The notes beneath the pieces are model-generated. The model was given only the letters and a program-made list of their open reading frames with translations. It did not search any database and was not told the origin of the DNA. This document shows positions 11,612 to 23,057 of a DNA stretch of 64,000 nt, piece after piece. Each line of letters opens with the position of its first letter. The first letter of the stretch is position 1. The stretch spans positions 62,001 to 126,000 of the forward strand of contig JAUZTG010000007.1 in the NCBI GenBank assembly GCA_030734395.1, written 5' to 3'. Origin of the DNA: Sarocladium kiliense (Eukaryota; Ascomycota; Sordariomycetes; Hypocreales; Sarocladiaceae). The position numbers and the translations under genes were made by a program.

Positions 11612-11890
11612 CGGCGCTGCTGCCTATGGGATCTGAATGCTTTATGGAGCAAACAAAACTTGGACTGATTACTGGTAGCTCTCAGATGGTTTTTCTGTTC
11701 CTTATGGTGAAGGCACCCTGTCAGATTCTATGTAATAAAGCTAGGCAACCAAGTCTGGTGATGTGACCAGTCCGTGGCTATAGTTATCAGAAGTCCACTT
11801 TAAGGGTTATTAAGGCGCAGTGGTAGTAAGACGAATGCTTAGGTTAGTTGTTGAAGAGCTATCTACCTGTCTTTCTGAGGTGATAAACGT
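11612..11890. other. Intergenic, nothing recognised
   Basis: Downstream flank of the membrane-protein gene, with no ORF or repeat of note. Confidence 0.4.
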
Positions 11891-12325
11891 ATGTTGAAGA
11901 TGATGAATTGCGACACCATCTGCGTCGTGCCGCCTGCCCATGCCGAGAAGTACGAAATCTGTGTGGAGCTTGTCGAGGCAGCGAAGCAGGTTGGCATTCC
12001 TAATGTGTGTCTCATCAGCTCAGCGGGCTGCGATTATGCCGATCCGAAGAAGCAGCCGCGGCTCCGCGAGTTTATTGATCTCGAGACGCTGGTGATGCAG
12101 ACTAAGGGCGACGCGAATACACCGACTGGTGGCTCGCCATGTGTGATCAGGTACGTGCCTGCTGGAGATGAGAACTTGGTTAAGCAAATAGGCTGATCAA
12201 GCGATTCAGGGCTGGATCCTATGCCGAGAATCTCCTATTGTATGCACCCCAAGCGAAAGAAGAGGGTGTTCTGCCATTGCCAATTGGCGACAGCCACAAA
12301 TTCGCGCCAGTGGCACTCGGTGTAA
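11891..12325 (+). pseudogene. NmrA-like NAD(P)-binding protein, internal fragment
   Basis: The central part of an NmrA/HSCARG-like protein is readable: CDTICVVPPAHAEKYEICVE, VGIPNVCLISSAGCDYAD, then an intron (GTACGT..GATTCAG, about 12151-12210) and AGSYAENLLLYAPQAKEEGV..FAPVALG. The N-terminal Rossmann motif (GxxGxxG) and the C-terminus are absent. The frame ends at a former splice donor (GGT|GTAAGT near 12320), where the sequence switches to a dehydrogenase fragment. NmrA-like proteins bind NADP and act as regulators or reductases; this fragment can do neither. Confidence 0.65.
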
Positions 12326-12343
12326 GTTTCCCGGACGGACTCT

Positions 12344-12715
12344 TCTTCTGTCTCGCGAAACCCCAGCACCCGTGGACTCATCAACGACGAGTCGATTGCC
12401 GGGATAAAGAAGGTCGTCGTCATTGTGAACACGTCTCGCGGGCCCATCATCGACGAAGCAGCACTCGTCAAAGGCCTGGAGTCCGGGAAGATCAGCAGCG
12501 TCGGGCTCGACGTCTTCGAGAAGGAGCCGACGATCCAGCCGGGCCTTTTGAACAACCCGCGCGCCGTGCTCCTCCCGCACACTGGAACCATGACGGTCGA
12601 CATGCAGAGGAAGATGGAGGTCCTCGTCATTGACAACGTCAAGAGTGCTCCCAGTGCGGGCAAGCTTCTCACCAAGGTCCCCGACGTCTGCACGCGGCCA
12701 CCGAGTAAGCTGTAG
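12344..12715 (+). pseudogene. D-2-hydroxyacid dehydrogenase, C-terminal fragment
   Basis: One open frame encodes the last third of a D-isomer 2-hydroxyacid dehydrogenase (glyoxylate/hydroxypyruvate-reductase type): NPSTRGLINDESIAGIKK, VIVNTSRGPIIDEAALV, the GLDVFEKEP motif with the active-site Glu region, and LLPHTGTMTVDMQRKME with the catalytic His. The N-terminal substrate-binding half and the GxGxxG part of the cofactor domain are missing, so the product would be inactive. It is fused end to end with the NmrA-like fragment upstream, with no intergenic DNA, which indicates a recombination junction at about 12320-12345. Confidence 0.75.
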
Positions 12716-13423
12716 ACTAGCTGGGCTATGGGTGGGTGGGTAATGTAATTAGAAGTGATACAGTTCGGCGTTATCTGCAGAGTTAAACTCGAAAAGCCAT
12801 GTTCGGTCCATATAGAGATGAGTGACGTGCGACTCAGATCACGTAGAACTCACAGGCCGCGTGGTTGCATTGCTTCGATGAGGGGGTCTATCGTCGGCAA
12901 AAGCACCACATCATGCCACAGCAAAGGTGTATCGACTAATACACGCGTAGTTGACGACCCCTATATACTGTCACACTAGAGTCTTAAAAGCTATTCGTGT
13001 CCAGTCTTAATGTCCCATGGCGGGGTGTAGCCGTGTGATGCAAACTCGCAGACGGACTCGCAGATGGAATCACAAGCTCTTGTATGGAGCAGATTATGAG
13101 CAGAGGTCAACGCTGGGAAGACCTGATCGGTGGGGACGTTTTAGCTGAAGATTCCGTGCTCACGTATCCCAACGCCGCAGGTGTCGAGCCTAGTCCTGGT
13201 GTGTTCTCCAGCTATCCGGCTAGCTATCCGGCTAGCTATCCAGCTAGCTGAAAGCCCTCAAGGGCATCTTAGTTGAAGAAATAAATTAAATTTGACTTCA
13301 TGGTTCCGTAGCAACTCCTCTCCAATGCTCGTCTTTGTCGTCGTGTCGTCCCATCGTCGTATCCGCGCAGGGGACAATAGTTCCGCTGTTCGGGCGGTCC
13401 GTTGGATCGGTCATCAAGCTAAA
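12716..13423. other. Intergenic with short tandem repeat
   Basis: No gene is supported. It contains the AGCTATCCGGCT repeat listed separately and serves as 3' flank of the regulator at 13424. Confidence 0.4.
13211..13252. repeat. 12-bp tandem repeat AGCTATCCGGCT
   Basis: About three and a half copies of AGCTATCCGGCT, with the last copies carrying A for G. A small minisatellite. Confidence 0.75.
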
Positions 13424-14451
13424 TCAATTATGAAGGATGGGCTGGCCGAGCGGGTCAGACAAGTTAATGAGGGGCCAGAGCATCGGGTCGATGACAGTCG
13501 GGCAGTCGCCTGCGATGTCTGATGATAGGGGCACTGGTGATGTCGAATCGAGGATGTTGTCGAAGGAATTGACGTCGGGGGCAGAAGCAGGAGCAGCCTG
13601 GAGGGTGCTCTGCATCGGGTTCATCTGCTGTTGGAGAGGGTTGGACTGTTGTGATTGCTGCTGTTGTGTGTTGGTCAAGGGTCCGGGCATGATGTCGTCG
13701 CCTATTGCGCTGTCTATGAAGGAGAAAGAACTTTGGCTTGACGTTGAAGAAGGCAGATTGCTGTTCACCGTTGACGGCGACCACTCACTCTCGCAATCGC
13801 CGTACCCCATCGTCATGTCTAAGGTCACCGACCCTGCGTCGCTCCCTTGAAGCTTCTCGTACGCCTCATCGTAAGACACACCACCATCGCGCAGCATCCT
13901 CACGACATCATAGCCGCTAGCGTCCAACGCGCAGATGGCGTCGAGCAAGCGGTCTCGGCGATGGACCTGCTCGCGCAAGGAGGCGACCTCGTCCTGGAGG
14001 CTGCGTTTTGAGGCCCATGTTCGCTGCGTGAAGTGGCAGTCAAGGCTGCGGGTCTGACAACGGCCACAAGGTTTCTCGCCGTTACACTGTAGAGGCAGGG
14101 GTGTTGGTCACCAGGACACGGTGCGGGGAGTGTTGTCCATCGGAACGTACCTTCGGCGATGGACCTGCTCGCGCAAGGAGGCGACCTCGTCCTGGAGGCT
14201 GCGTTTTGAGGCCCATGTTCGCTGCGTGAAGTGGCAGTCAAGGCTTGCGGGTCTGACAACGGCCACAAGGTTTCTCGCCGTTACACTGTAGAGGCAGGGG
14301 TGTTGGTCACCAGGACACGGTGCGGGGAGTGTTGTCCATCGGAACGTACCTTGGCTCGCTTCTCGGAGCAGGGCTCGCAGGCTGTGCGGGTGATGCGCTG
14401 GCGTTCGCGCTTGATGGGTTTGGCACCTTTGGCACCTCTTGAAGTCGTCAT
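13424..14451 (-). CDS. Zn2Cys6 transcription factor, about 254 aa, with a duplicated exon/intron unit
   Basis: Exon 1 (14451-14350) encodes 34 residues ending CEPCSEKRAK. Exon 2 (14086-13424) begins CNGEKPCGRCQTRSLDC. Joined, they form a canonical zinc cluster, C-x2-C-x6-C-x5-C-x2-C-x6-C, at about residues 25-51, followed by a short heptad region (LQDEVASLREQVHRRDRLL), a Gln/Ser-rich middle and a small C-terminal region. A nuclear DNA-binding regulator is implied. A 198-bp tandem duplication covers the intron and the start of exon 2. The extra copy (14285-14151) has a one-base insertion and reads TGA at 14240-14238. The intact protein therefore needs the first donor (14349) joined to the second acceptor (14087), skipping the extra copy as a 263-nt intron. 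If the extra exon is used, the protein stops inside the zinc cluster. Confidence 0.75.
13956..14352. repeat. 198-bp tandem direct duplication (two copies)
   Basis: Copy A is 13956-14153 and copy B is 14154-14352. They are identical apart from one extra T in copy B (AAGGCTTGCGGG near 14245 against AAGGCTGCGGG). Each holds the splice donor, intron, acceptor and first 131-135 nt of exon 2 of the Zn2Cys6 gene. The near identity implies a very recent event or an assembly artefact. Confidence 0.9.
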
Positions 14452-17401
14452 TGTCGAAGCTTGCTCGTATGTGAGCGGTGTCTTGTTGATAATATTCGTG
14501 GTGGGCGTATAAGCTGGTCCTGTGCTGTTGGAGCAGATGAATGCTGTTGGGAAGTGCCTCGCCTGTGATGTATGAGGAGGTTCAAGACTGCTGTGTTTGC
14601 GTAGGCTTCGAGAATTCTGCAAGGTGATGCAAAGAAAATGAATCGAGAGGGCGACTGTCAAGGGGAGGAAGAGGAAGTATAGCAGAGCATGCCTGCTGTG
14701 AAAACGAGCATCTGATCGGCACGAAAGAATCCGTTCGAACGAGTGAACGCATCGGTCGCATGACGTCAAGAACAGCACGACAGCGGGGATGACGGGAACG
14801 CTTAGGCGAACAAGGAGGGCATTCCTTGGGATGGTGTTTGGAAATGATGGGACTTTGCGACAATTGGCATGGAATCAATAAGGAACAGCAGGGACGGTGT
14901 GAAGAGATATTGATACCGCACCGCAAAACATGCTTCCTCGTCTGGGGCCACACTGGCACGTGTACCGGTAAGTAACTGAAACCTGCCCCGCAATATGTGG
15001 TTATGAGATTGGTCCTCGGACGAACCAGTCAGAGGTATTCCGGCCAATGGCCCGCCCGGACAGGGCACCGACGTTTCAGCCGGAGCTTGCCGGTACGTAT
15101 AGGTACTTGAAACCAATCACTGAGCTGTGGCGTCATACCTCCGGTTAGCTAGGTTACTACCCTGTTGGAATGAGCTCCCAACAGCGAACGTGCTGTTCTC
15201 CATCATTTTTAGTAGACTCGCCCGTGTTCATCTTGTCGCAGGCCTCACGATACCGTGCTAATGGGAGGCAGCACATTGACTTATGAGGTTTTGACGAACC
15301 ACACGCACCCGTGAGTCAAATCATCAGGTGGTCCACAAGGCCGTGGTACGTGTCAGCATTCACATCACCCTGCTTGCCTTGCACCATGCCTTGCTAATCC
15401 GCCATTTCCCACTGCGTTGGGGGGGAGGGAGGGGGGCGGAAACTCTGCTCCTTGGCTCGCGGGAGCCGGGGTGTCGACGCAGAAGACACTGGGTTTTAGG
15501 GAACAAAAAGTACGTTCGCTAATCAGCTTTCCCCGCTCAATTCTCCTCAGACTTCCGTGCTTGTAGTTTATCGCGATTAGTCGTCTCCCTAGTCTCTCCT
15601 CTTTGAGAGGCTAATCTAAGGGTTTGTGATTGGGTTAGGGTTAGCGTCCGGGCCAGCACAACGGCTTCTGATGATAGATGCTCCGGCGAGAAATTAAGCT
15701 TTCTGCCACGGGGATCAGCGGGGGATGACGTAGAGGGACCAAGCCTCGCCATATAACAAGTCGTCAATTGATGAGAGTCTGGCAACGCCTCTACTTAGAC
15801 GACCGCGGAGATATTTCCAGCCACGGACATGGTAGTTCCCCTCCGTCTCCACCCATTTCCTGGGAGATCATTCTGCTCCGCTAATTGGCTGGATTACCTC
15901 CATTGACGCGCCAATACGATATGTGAACGCCACAAAACGCCAAAACGTCAAAAGGCGCGATACTCAAAGGTACCTTGTTTCCATTACCCACACAACGCAT
16001 GCTGCTCTGGGTGTGCCGCGTGTACCGCTCGTGCATCCATGAATCCTCAAACTGTTTCTCGGCTGGCAATCACGATCTGCGGAGTGATGTATTCTTTCCT
16101 CGGTTCTATTAATTTTCGTCATTATTGCCCCATCTGTTGTCTCTGTCAAATCGTTGAGCTCATCTTCCTCTGCGATTAGCTGGATCACCGCCCGCTCGTC
16201 TACTGGTGACGGTCGATCGTGATTCGCAAGCGTTAGGTCCAACCACCTACATGCTGGTGCTTGACAATCCCTGCCCAAGGGGGGAAGCCACACCCGCTGC
16301 CCCGTCTGGCGGATGCGCGTTTACTGGTAACCGGTTATCGCCCACTAGTGCCAGTAACACGTTGCTAGTCCCGGAATGTCCGCCTGGCACTTGATGACTG
16401 CTAGTGGACGTCAAACACCTCTCCTTCCCTGGGAACCCGCGGGATGGCTGCTCACCGAGGTGTGGCTTGGCGAGAATAGGCATGTTTGCGAGGGAAGCCG
16501 CAGTCTTCAAGTCGAGAAGTCAGTGTGAACGGATACGGTGGGTGAGGGCAAGGGTTAGCATGCCGTCGCTTCGGTGTTCTACGATCACATTTGTATTACC
16601 TCTGTAGTAGCATAGATATTGATAATTCAATGCTTAGGCGGGGTGGTGGCGTCGATAGCGACTTGCAGTTCGTCTCTGTGGCTCCCTGGCCAGGACCATC
16701 TGGCTCGCGATGCGGGGTTCACCGACTATGGCCTCACCGCAACAGCGATTCTACGAGACTGGAGCTAACCCGAAATAGCTGCGATACGCCTCATGGTAAC
16801 CCAGAGAACATTGACGGACGCCAGCGATGGAACCTAAATGCGTACGCAAGCCGCCGCGTTCCTAAGTCCAGGCAGACTTTGTGGCTGACGCGCCACCTAG
16901 GCTTGACTAACCCTGGCTGCCTGGCGGTCGCTCCGGTATATATGAACAAAGCATAGACGGATCCGATAACATCGTCATCTCTACATGGGATCAACTCTGC
17001 CGCACCCCAAGCCATGTTGGCAGATAGCGGCGACAACCGAGCATATGGATCCTGCGCTTTGATTACACCATCGCGTCATCATCGCATCATCATTGCATAA
17101 AATCTCCGTCTCGGGGCAGGGTCTCCGATACCCTCACAAAAATGGTAACGGCGGCCCATTGTGAGTGTCCTGCAAGTCTGCTGGTCAAACTTCATCATCC
17201 ACATCGGACATCGGATCAGCTTTAACGCATCCTTTTCCATATCCTCGTCCATGTCTTCTTCAATGTCACAACTATCCGTCACTGGCGATATGAGCCTCTT
17301 CAACGCTGAAAAACGCTCTGAGGCACGGTCTGGGAGGCTGGCTCGCCTGTTACCCGCTAAGAGACGAATCTCTTGAGACCTCCGGTTGCACAGATGGCAC
17401 A
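14452..17401. other. Long intergenic region, about 3 kb
   Basis: Upstream of both the 254-aa regulator (read left) and the decayed Zn2Cys6 gene (read right). Scattered ORFs on both strands show no protein pattern that I recognise. A brief TTAGGG-like run sits at 15634-15646. Nothing else is supported. Confidence 0.4.
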
Positions 17402-20047
17402 ATGCCTATCATGCCCACCATAGCCACGATCCCTAAGTGCTCGCGTATTGGAGTTTCTATCGCTTGTAATCGCTGTCGTGTCAAAAAGACACGGGTAGGT
17501 CTTCTTGCATCATCGATTCTAAATTGAGCAGCCACGAGACGCGTGTAATGAAACATCGTGCGTGGTGGCGGCTCCGCGTAACACAATACAATTAGTACAA
17601 TATCAGCTAATATTTTGGTACTAAATGTAGTGCAACGGCGCTAGACCTGGTTATATTCCTTGCGCCAAGGCGAACCAGGAGTGCATCTATCTAACGCCGA
17701 TCGCGGCCAAGACGAAGAGCGGAGACCTCCTGGTTGAGGCGATTCAGCTGCTCAACTCGTTGACCTCATCGCAAGCAGTCGCAACGATGTCTTCTCTACG
17801 TGGCTCGGACGATCCGGCAATTCTAATAGAATCGCTCCGACAGGCTACCGAAACAGCTGATCAAGCCGGCATCTATTCCGGGTTTGCCCTTTGCTCGGTA
17901 AGACTGCCTTCCTTAATTGGCGGACCTGAGTTGAAAAACCCCTCACGGATGTATGACTTCGAAGACGCCATCTCCACGGATGGATCTAACGTCATTTCCC
18001 AGGTGCCTTCTAGCCCAGGTTCTCTTCCGTCGGCTCTTCCACAGGAGCACCGCAGCAGCAGCAGCAGCCATCGAGTAAATGCGTGTGTACCTCCGGAGAA
18101 CCTTGCTCAGGTTACAAAAAACCCTTGCACAGCACGCAAGAAGAAATGCGCAAATGTATGCAACCTACGTTCCGTCGAGCGGATATCATTTATCCTTGCT
18201 GACCACGCTCACCTTTCAAGGGGTAGGACAGGGCTCGTGCAGCAGCTGCAAGACACGGCAAGATCCTGAACTATACCAGTTTCATCGCCGATCGCCGCCA
18301 GGCTGAAGAAAGCCGGCTCCGCAGTGGCGTACCACCCGGCTCCGGCCCGGCATCAGTCCCGTTTGACACGGGGCTTATGGCCCTGGGACAGGACATCCTA
18401 GAAAATATTGGTCCAGTCCTAGATCAGCCGTCCAGTTTGAGGCAAGATTTAGCCCATGCAGCTTCCGGATAACTTCTTTCTTTTCTGACCGGATTATTCG
18501 CAGCAAAAATACATCATCTTATGACACGGATGGGTTTTGGAATGACGTGCTCGACACCGATCCAGTCGAGACGAGTGTTGCAACTCACCTAGGCTATGGC
18601 AAAGTACTGGAACCCTTGGCCGGGTCGAAGGTGCAAACAGGTTTGAATATCTGGTCCACCGTCACAAAAGACGTATGCATTATCCAGCATCTGCTCGCCC
18701 TTTACTTCTGTTGGGAATACCCAGTATCCGCAAGCCTGAGCAAAGAGCACTTTCTCAAGGATTTCCGGGACGGGAAGTCTCGTTACTGTTCGCCGATCCT
18801 TGAATGCTCTGCTCGCGCTGGGTTGCCGGTTCTCCAGCAAACCCACCACGGATGCCCTTCCTAACAAGGTACACACCTCGGGGGATCACTTCTTCGAAGA
18901 ATGCCAACGGCTCTTGTCCCTGGAGGACGATCATTGTGCGTTCACAACTGTCCAAGCGCTGGGTATCATGTCAATTCGCGAGGCGACTTGCGGGCGCGAC
19001 TTGACAAGGTCCTATTACGGCGATCAGAGCATCCGGCTCGCGATGGAAATGGAGAAGCCTGAAGAAGCTGGCAGTGACGCGGATGAGTTTGCTGTCCGCG
19101 TCGCGACATTTTGGGTTGCTTTCGCCCTTGACGAGTAGGCTTCATGCTCAACCAAAGCGTCGAGAAGCTATCAGCCATTGCCTCAGTAGCTAATGATATT
19201 CAGTGCTCTGTCTCTCTCCAAGAGCATGCTTCCGCAATCGTCCCCGCTGACCCTCGATGTAGGTGTATCTGGTCTGCAATCAGGTCAGCAGGCGTCTAAC
19301 GCCCGCTCGGTATTCGCTAGCTCCAGGTAAAGCCGCTCACCGGTCCCTTTGCGCTTTCCATTCACCAGTGGTAACCACGACGAGCCGAGACATCTGCAAC
19401 ATATATACGGAGTATCTCAACTGGTACAAACATGCCAGAGGCGCTCAGGCTTTCTTTAATTTCACCCCGACCGTTCTCTTCACGCAGTACGTCTTTGTTT
19501 TCGGCCTGAGAGTTCTACAGACAGAGTTGACTGATGCAGCAGTATGTATTATTATTACGCCATCCTCCTACTTTTCCGCCCTTTCATAAAACTGAAGACC
19601 ATCGGGTCCTCCATTTTGCCGTACAGGGCCTGCTTCGATCGTATTCTGCGATGTACACTCTGCAGCGGACGCCGGCGCCGTTGCCACAATTTACGTTGTC
19701 AGCTGCGATCATGCCTCTCGCCATCTGGGCACTAGACAAAACGGGGCTGATGGAGAAGGAGCGCACATCGAAACCATCGGGACAAACCGAGGAGTCGGTA
19801 GATGCTAATGTCGTATATGCGATTAGGCAGGGGTTGAATGATCTCAAAGGAGATGTCGCTACACCATCAATTCGCAAGCCAAGCGCTCGAATCTCTCCGA
19901 TGTCTCGCGAGAACGTGGGGCTTGGGACCGGATGAGCCTGAAGATGGCGTGCCACCGCAAGTGTGCGCGCACGGTATCGGGACTTACCCAATTAGCCTTG
20001 ACTTCAACGCCCCGAACGTGAGGGAGGAAGACTTTATACGCGCATAG
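17402..20047 (+). pseudogene. Zn2Cys6 fungal transcription factor, decayed
   Basis: Exon 1 (17402-17494) encodes VSIACNRCRVKKTR. A 136-nt intron (GTAGGT..AATGTAG) leads to CNGARPGYIPCAKANQECIY at 17631. The zinc cluster lacks one cysteine: the expected C-x2-C is only CAKA. The fungal transcription-factor domain (MHR) follows in pieces in different frames: 17631-18269; 18547-18800 (GYGKVLEPLAGSKVQTGLNI, LALYFCWEYP); 18800-19138 (NALLALGCRFSSKP, TCGRDLTRSYYGDQSIRLAM, VATFWVAFALDE); 19263-19535 (YTEYLNWYKHARGAQ); 19544-19650 (ILLLFRPFIKL); and 19640-20047 (LLRSYSAMYTLQRTP, ESLRCLARTW). A shift of about 2 nt is clear at about 18800 (SPIL/NALL). It was a nitrate-regulator-like DNA-binding protein but is not functional now. 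Confidence 0.75.
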
Positions 20048-20283
20048 GAGGTTGCGGTGGTTCTGCGTATGTAATACCCCAGCAGCACGATTGGAAATGG
20101 TACATTACATAGGATCTCGGGTTTGCGACGTATGTGATATGGTTTGATCTGTTCTCTTTTCTGAATGTAGCCTGCAGAAGAACTAGTAGAAGTATTTTAA
20201 ACTGAGTCTGGATCCCGCCTGACTGACTGTGGTGATGACCAGTTTTGATGATTTTGGTTGAGACCACCCTGATCAGCATGGCC

Positions 20284-20663
20284 AACCTGGTGTGCATTTA
20301 CTGAGTGCCATAACGACTGCGCCTATCTACACCAAAGACGTCTTTGCATTCAATGACAACTTCTCTCATAGCATGCTTCTGCAGATGCGTCTTACTCGTC
20401 AATCTCATATCACACACCACGCATCGAAGTGAGATACCGTGAGATGCTTGAGATATATGAGAAAGACGCCTCCTGCGAAAATGCTTCGAGAGATCCCCAG
20501 ACGTATAGAACGCGCGGATAAGCTCTTTTGATCGAGGGTCATCTGGTTCAAGAGAAAGCGCAGCGCCAACGCACATAAAACACCGCTGAGGCGGTTTCTG
20601 CTGTCTGCGTCGAAGAGCGGCAGGGCGGATTACTGATCCGACTTGCGAGCAACGAGAGACCAT
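20284..20663 (-). pseudogene. C2H2 finger fragment of a DUF3435/FluG-type gene
   Basis: A short frame carries RRRQQKPPQRCFMCVGAALS, AFYTSGDLSKHFRRRRL and RCVVCDMRLTSKTHLQKHAM. These resemble the paired C2H2 fingers at the C-terminus of DUF3435 recombinase-like proteins, with a C-x2-C..H pattern in each. The recombinase domain is absent in the flanks, so this is a 3' remnant. It differs from the finger region of the intact 6509-9928 gene and so comes from another family member. The assignment is from recalled patterns. Confidence 0.5.
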
Positions 20664-21423
20664 CGCAGAAGATACCGTGGGACTCAGGATGCTCTTCGAG
20701 GTTCTTAGCAGCGGTGTCCAGAAGGGTGGGTTAAGTTCAACGCCCTAAAGAGTCGACTGCCAAGGTCACTGACGCTCACCTAACCCAAGAATCCCGAAAG
20801 ACGTTCACCACTAACACGCTTTTAAAAATGTCATGGAAATAAGCAAGTATCGCATCATTCAGCGGATTCGCCCGCGCTGGAGCCGTTTTATCCGATGAAA
20901 GGAGCCATGTACTTCACGGGATTATCTGCTGGAGACTAGTCGTTGGATTCTCTCTTCTATGTACAAGCTAACATCCAGGATATCAGCTGGTGTCGTTTTG
21001 GCAGTTTGGCGAAGGTTGTGGCGCTTGACCCTGGGTTTTTGTGGACGAAGACACGTTCGTCATTTTGGAGGAATTTCTGTATGCAAAATGGCTGGCAAGG
21101 TGGACTTCGTCGAGATATGATGCCAAACTCGCGGTTGAGTATTGCTTTAGAACTAGCCTACAATAAATGGGAACTTAGCCCCATCCTGCTTCCTCTCTCC
21201 ACCCACGTTCTGCGTGCGCATTCTTTTCTTACGTCCTCTTCCGCGATGGCTCCTTTCTCTGCCTCGGTTCTCGCATGCTTCTTCGATACAAGACCTACCT
21301 GCAATCCGCTGCATCGGACGCCTCTCCAAATCCTGAACCCAGGTATCGCACGCACCCTCGACGAAATAGTCAACCATGCTGCCGTCGGTTCTGCTTGAAT
21401 TGCTCGCTGACGAAGCTCCAGGG
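20664..21423. other. Intergenic, unassigned ORF 20943-21398
   Basis: A 151-codon plus-strand ORF (20943-21398) has no recognisable domain and looks like chance coding. No repeat is seen. Confidence 0.35.
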
Positions 21424-21723
21424 CTACTGATAGGAGCTTGGCTTTCTGCTTAGGGTGCCTGAGAGCATCATTGGAGAAGATTTCACCCTTCCCATAGAGT
21501 CCTGTTCCAGACCGAAAATCCTATGCTTGTTAGAAAGGAAGATGACCCCGGAACATCGCCAACATACCGGAATGTTCGCTGCTGTACTAACAACAGCGCC
21601 TATGACCACCACTACTTTCTTGGCTAGGCTGAGGGTAGCAGCAATGCCTTGCAACTCATGATGGGAGTCTGAATCAACCTGAAGCACCTTTGGATTCATG
21701 GTGGACGGTGTTGAGATATGCAT
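21424..21723 (-). pseudogene. Sirtuin (SIR2/Hst-type deacetylase) N-terminal fragment
   Basis: The frame contains LQVDSDSHHELQGIAATLSL and AKKVVVVIGAVVSTAANIPV, which matches the first part of fungal Hst3/Hst4-like NAD-dependent deacetylases. The signature GAGIS is changed to GAVVS, and the following IPDFRS is IPVCWRCS. The NAD-binding motif is therefore broken, and the catalytic His, zinc fingers and remainder of the domain are not found downstream. A degraded fragment. Confidence 0.6.
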
Positions 21724-22016
21724 ATAGAATGATTACGTGCTTTGTGACCTGGTCGAACAAAGAGAGGAAGAAGTTGGGAACGAACCATCGGGGAACCATG
21801 GCCCATACTTATACCCAATGGAGAACTCGTCTATCCAATCACCTGCCATACTTCATGCTAATCTATGGCTGGTTCTTGACCAGGAGGAGAAATCTGCCTT
21901 GACAACAGCAGGGGCCCGCGGCATCCATCTCGAGTGTGTGCTATAGGGTGTCCGCGTATCGAAAGAGGCATGGCTGTCTGGTCTGCGTCTCGTGTCAGGG
22001 GGGTGCAGCTTGGGAC

Positions 22017-22022
22017 TATATA
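22017..22022 (+). promoter_or_regulatory. TATATA, possible core promoter
   Basis: CTATATAG lies 93 bp upstream of the ATG at 22110, a plausible TATA position for that hypothetical gene. Confidence 0.3.
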
Positions 22023-22109
22023 GGGGCTAAGTGTTCTCCAGGGACTGTCATTTCTTACCGTACCACGCAACTTCCAACGCCTTGAGATCTCTCCCGCATC
22101 GGCGAAACA

Positions 22110-22466
22110 ATGGCTCAGGTGCCTGATACGAATCCAACCAAAGACGACTCAGAGACTCCTATGATGCAAGACGAGTCGGATTACTTCAACTCGACTGATC
22201 ATCCGCTGAATGAATCAGCCCAAGACTACAGGCCTCGCCAACTCTCACAGCTGTATGGGCGTGAAATTCCTTACAGCCTTCGCCTAAGAGGTGACAAGGT
22301 TAAGACCGGCTCCTGGAAAGTCAAACAAGCAGGATCGTGGAAGGAAATTATTAGGAACGCTGGGCGCACCTCCAACAGGAGCCGACGGATAAAGGGTCGC
22401 AGGAAAGCTGGACACCGATTGAGAGATTCGCCCAGGCGTTCAAAATGCCGACACTGTTGTCGGTGA
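22110..22466 (+). CDS. Hypothetical protein, 118 aa or first part of a broken gene
   Basis: ATG 22110 opens a frame with an acidic, polar N-terminus (DTNPTKDDSETPMMQDESDY) and a segment RPRQLSQLYGREIPYSLRLR that looks like real coding. The end becomes Arg/Lys-rich and low quality (GRTSNRSRRIKGRRKAGHRL), as if out of frame. Other frames to about 22650 stay open, so a frameshift near 22350 is likely. No family is recognised. Confidence 0.35.
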   Translation: MAQVPDTNPTKDDSETPMMQDESDYFNSTDHPLNESAQDYRPRQLSQLYGREIPYSLRLRGDKVKTGSWKVKQAGSWKEIIRNAGRTSNRSRRIKGRRKAGHRLRDSPRRSKCRHCCR

Positions 22467-23057
22467 TCACCGGGACAAAATGGTACGGCCTAATCGCCCT
22501 CTTCGAGCTGAGGATTTCCAGCGTGCGTTCTGTGGCCATGACGCGGATGGCTCCCCAGCATTTGGTTATCGATCGGATAGTCAAACTCAATGCCAAGACA
22601 GTGATGCTGATGAGTGTTATCCCGCTCCAGGCGATTCAGCATCATAGCTGAGCGCATTAGAAGTGTCTACAGCTGGAGGGCCTTGGAACAATAAGTCCGC
22701 AGGGATTCATGGCGTAATCCAGTAATAACTTTCACATTTGTTCCTTCAGTTGATAGGTTGACTTTTGGGATGGTCCAAGACGAGTTCTGGCGAGCTGTGG
22801 TATTACGTGAGCTCTTGGTGAATTCATGGCGGCGAATTCGACGTGAAATCATTATAACGAGGTATTACGTGACATGCACCTACTGATGATGTTTCCCGGT
22901 CAATATGTACGTTATTTGCTTGCTCCTCACTTTATATGTACAAGTGGCGCTGAACACAGCCGAGCGCCGATAGACTCCAACACTGCAATGACGAGATTGA
23001 GTGTATGATACCACTTCTGCCTTGTCGCCTTCCTGCCGCTTGCATTCCTTTTTCCAT

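Larger units (their letters stand above)
21724..23057. other. Interval with one hypothetical ORF
   Basis: Apart from the ORF at 22110-22466 and its TATA-like motif, I see no other gene, RNA or repeat. Confidence 0.35.

Noticed and set aside
15630..15650. GGGTTAGGGTTAG, an interstitial telomere-like word; similar CCCTAACCCTAA at 56383
   Set aside because: Only about two units at each place, which is easily reached by chance. No evidence of a chromosome end or fusion.
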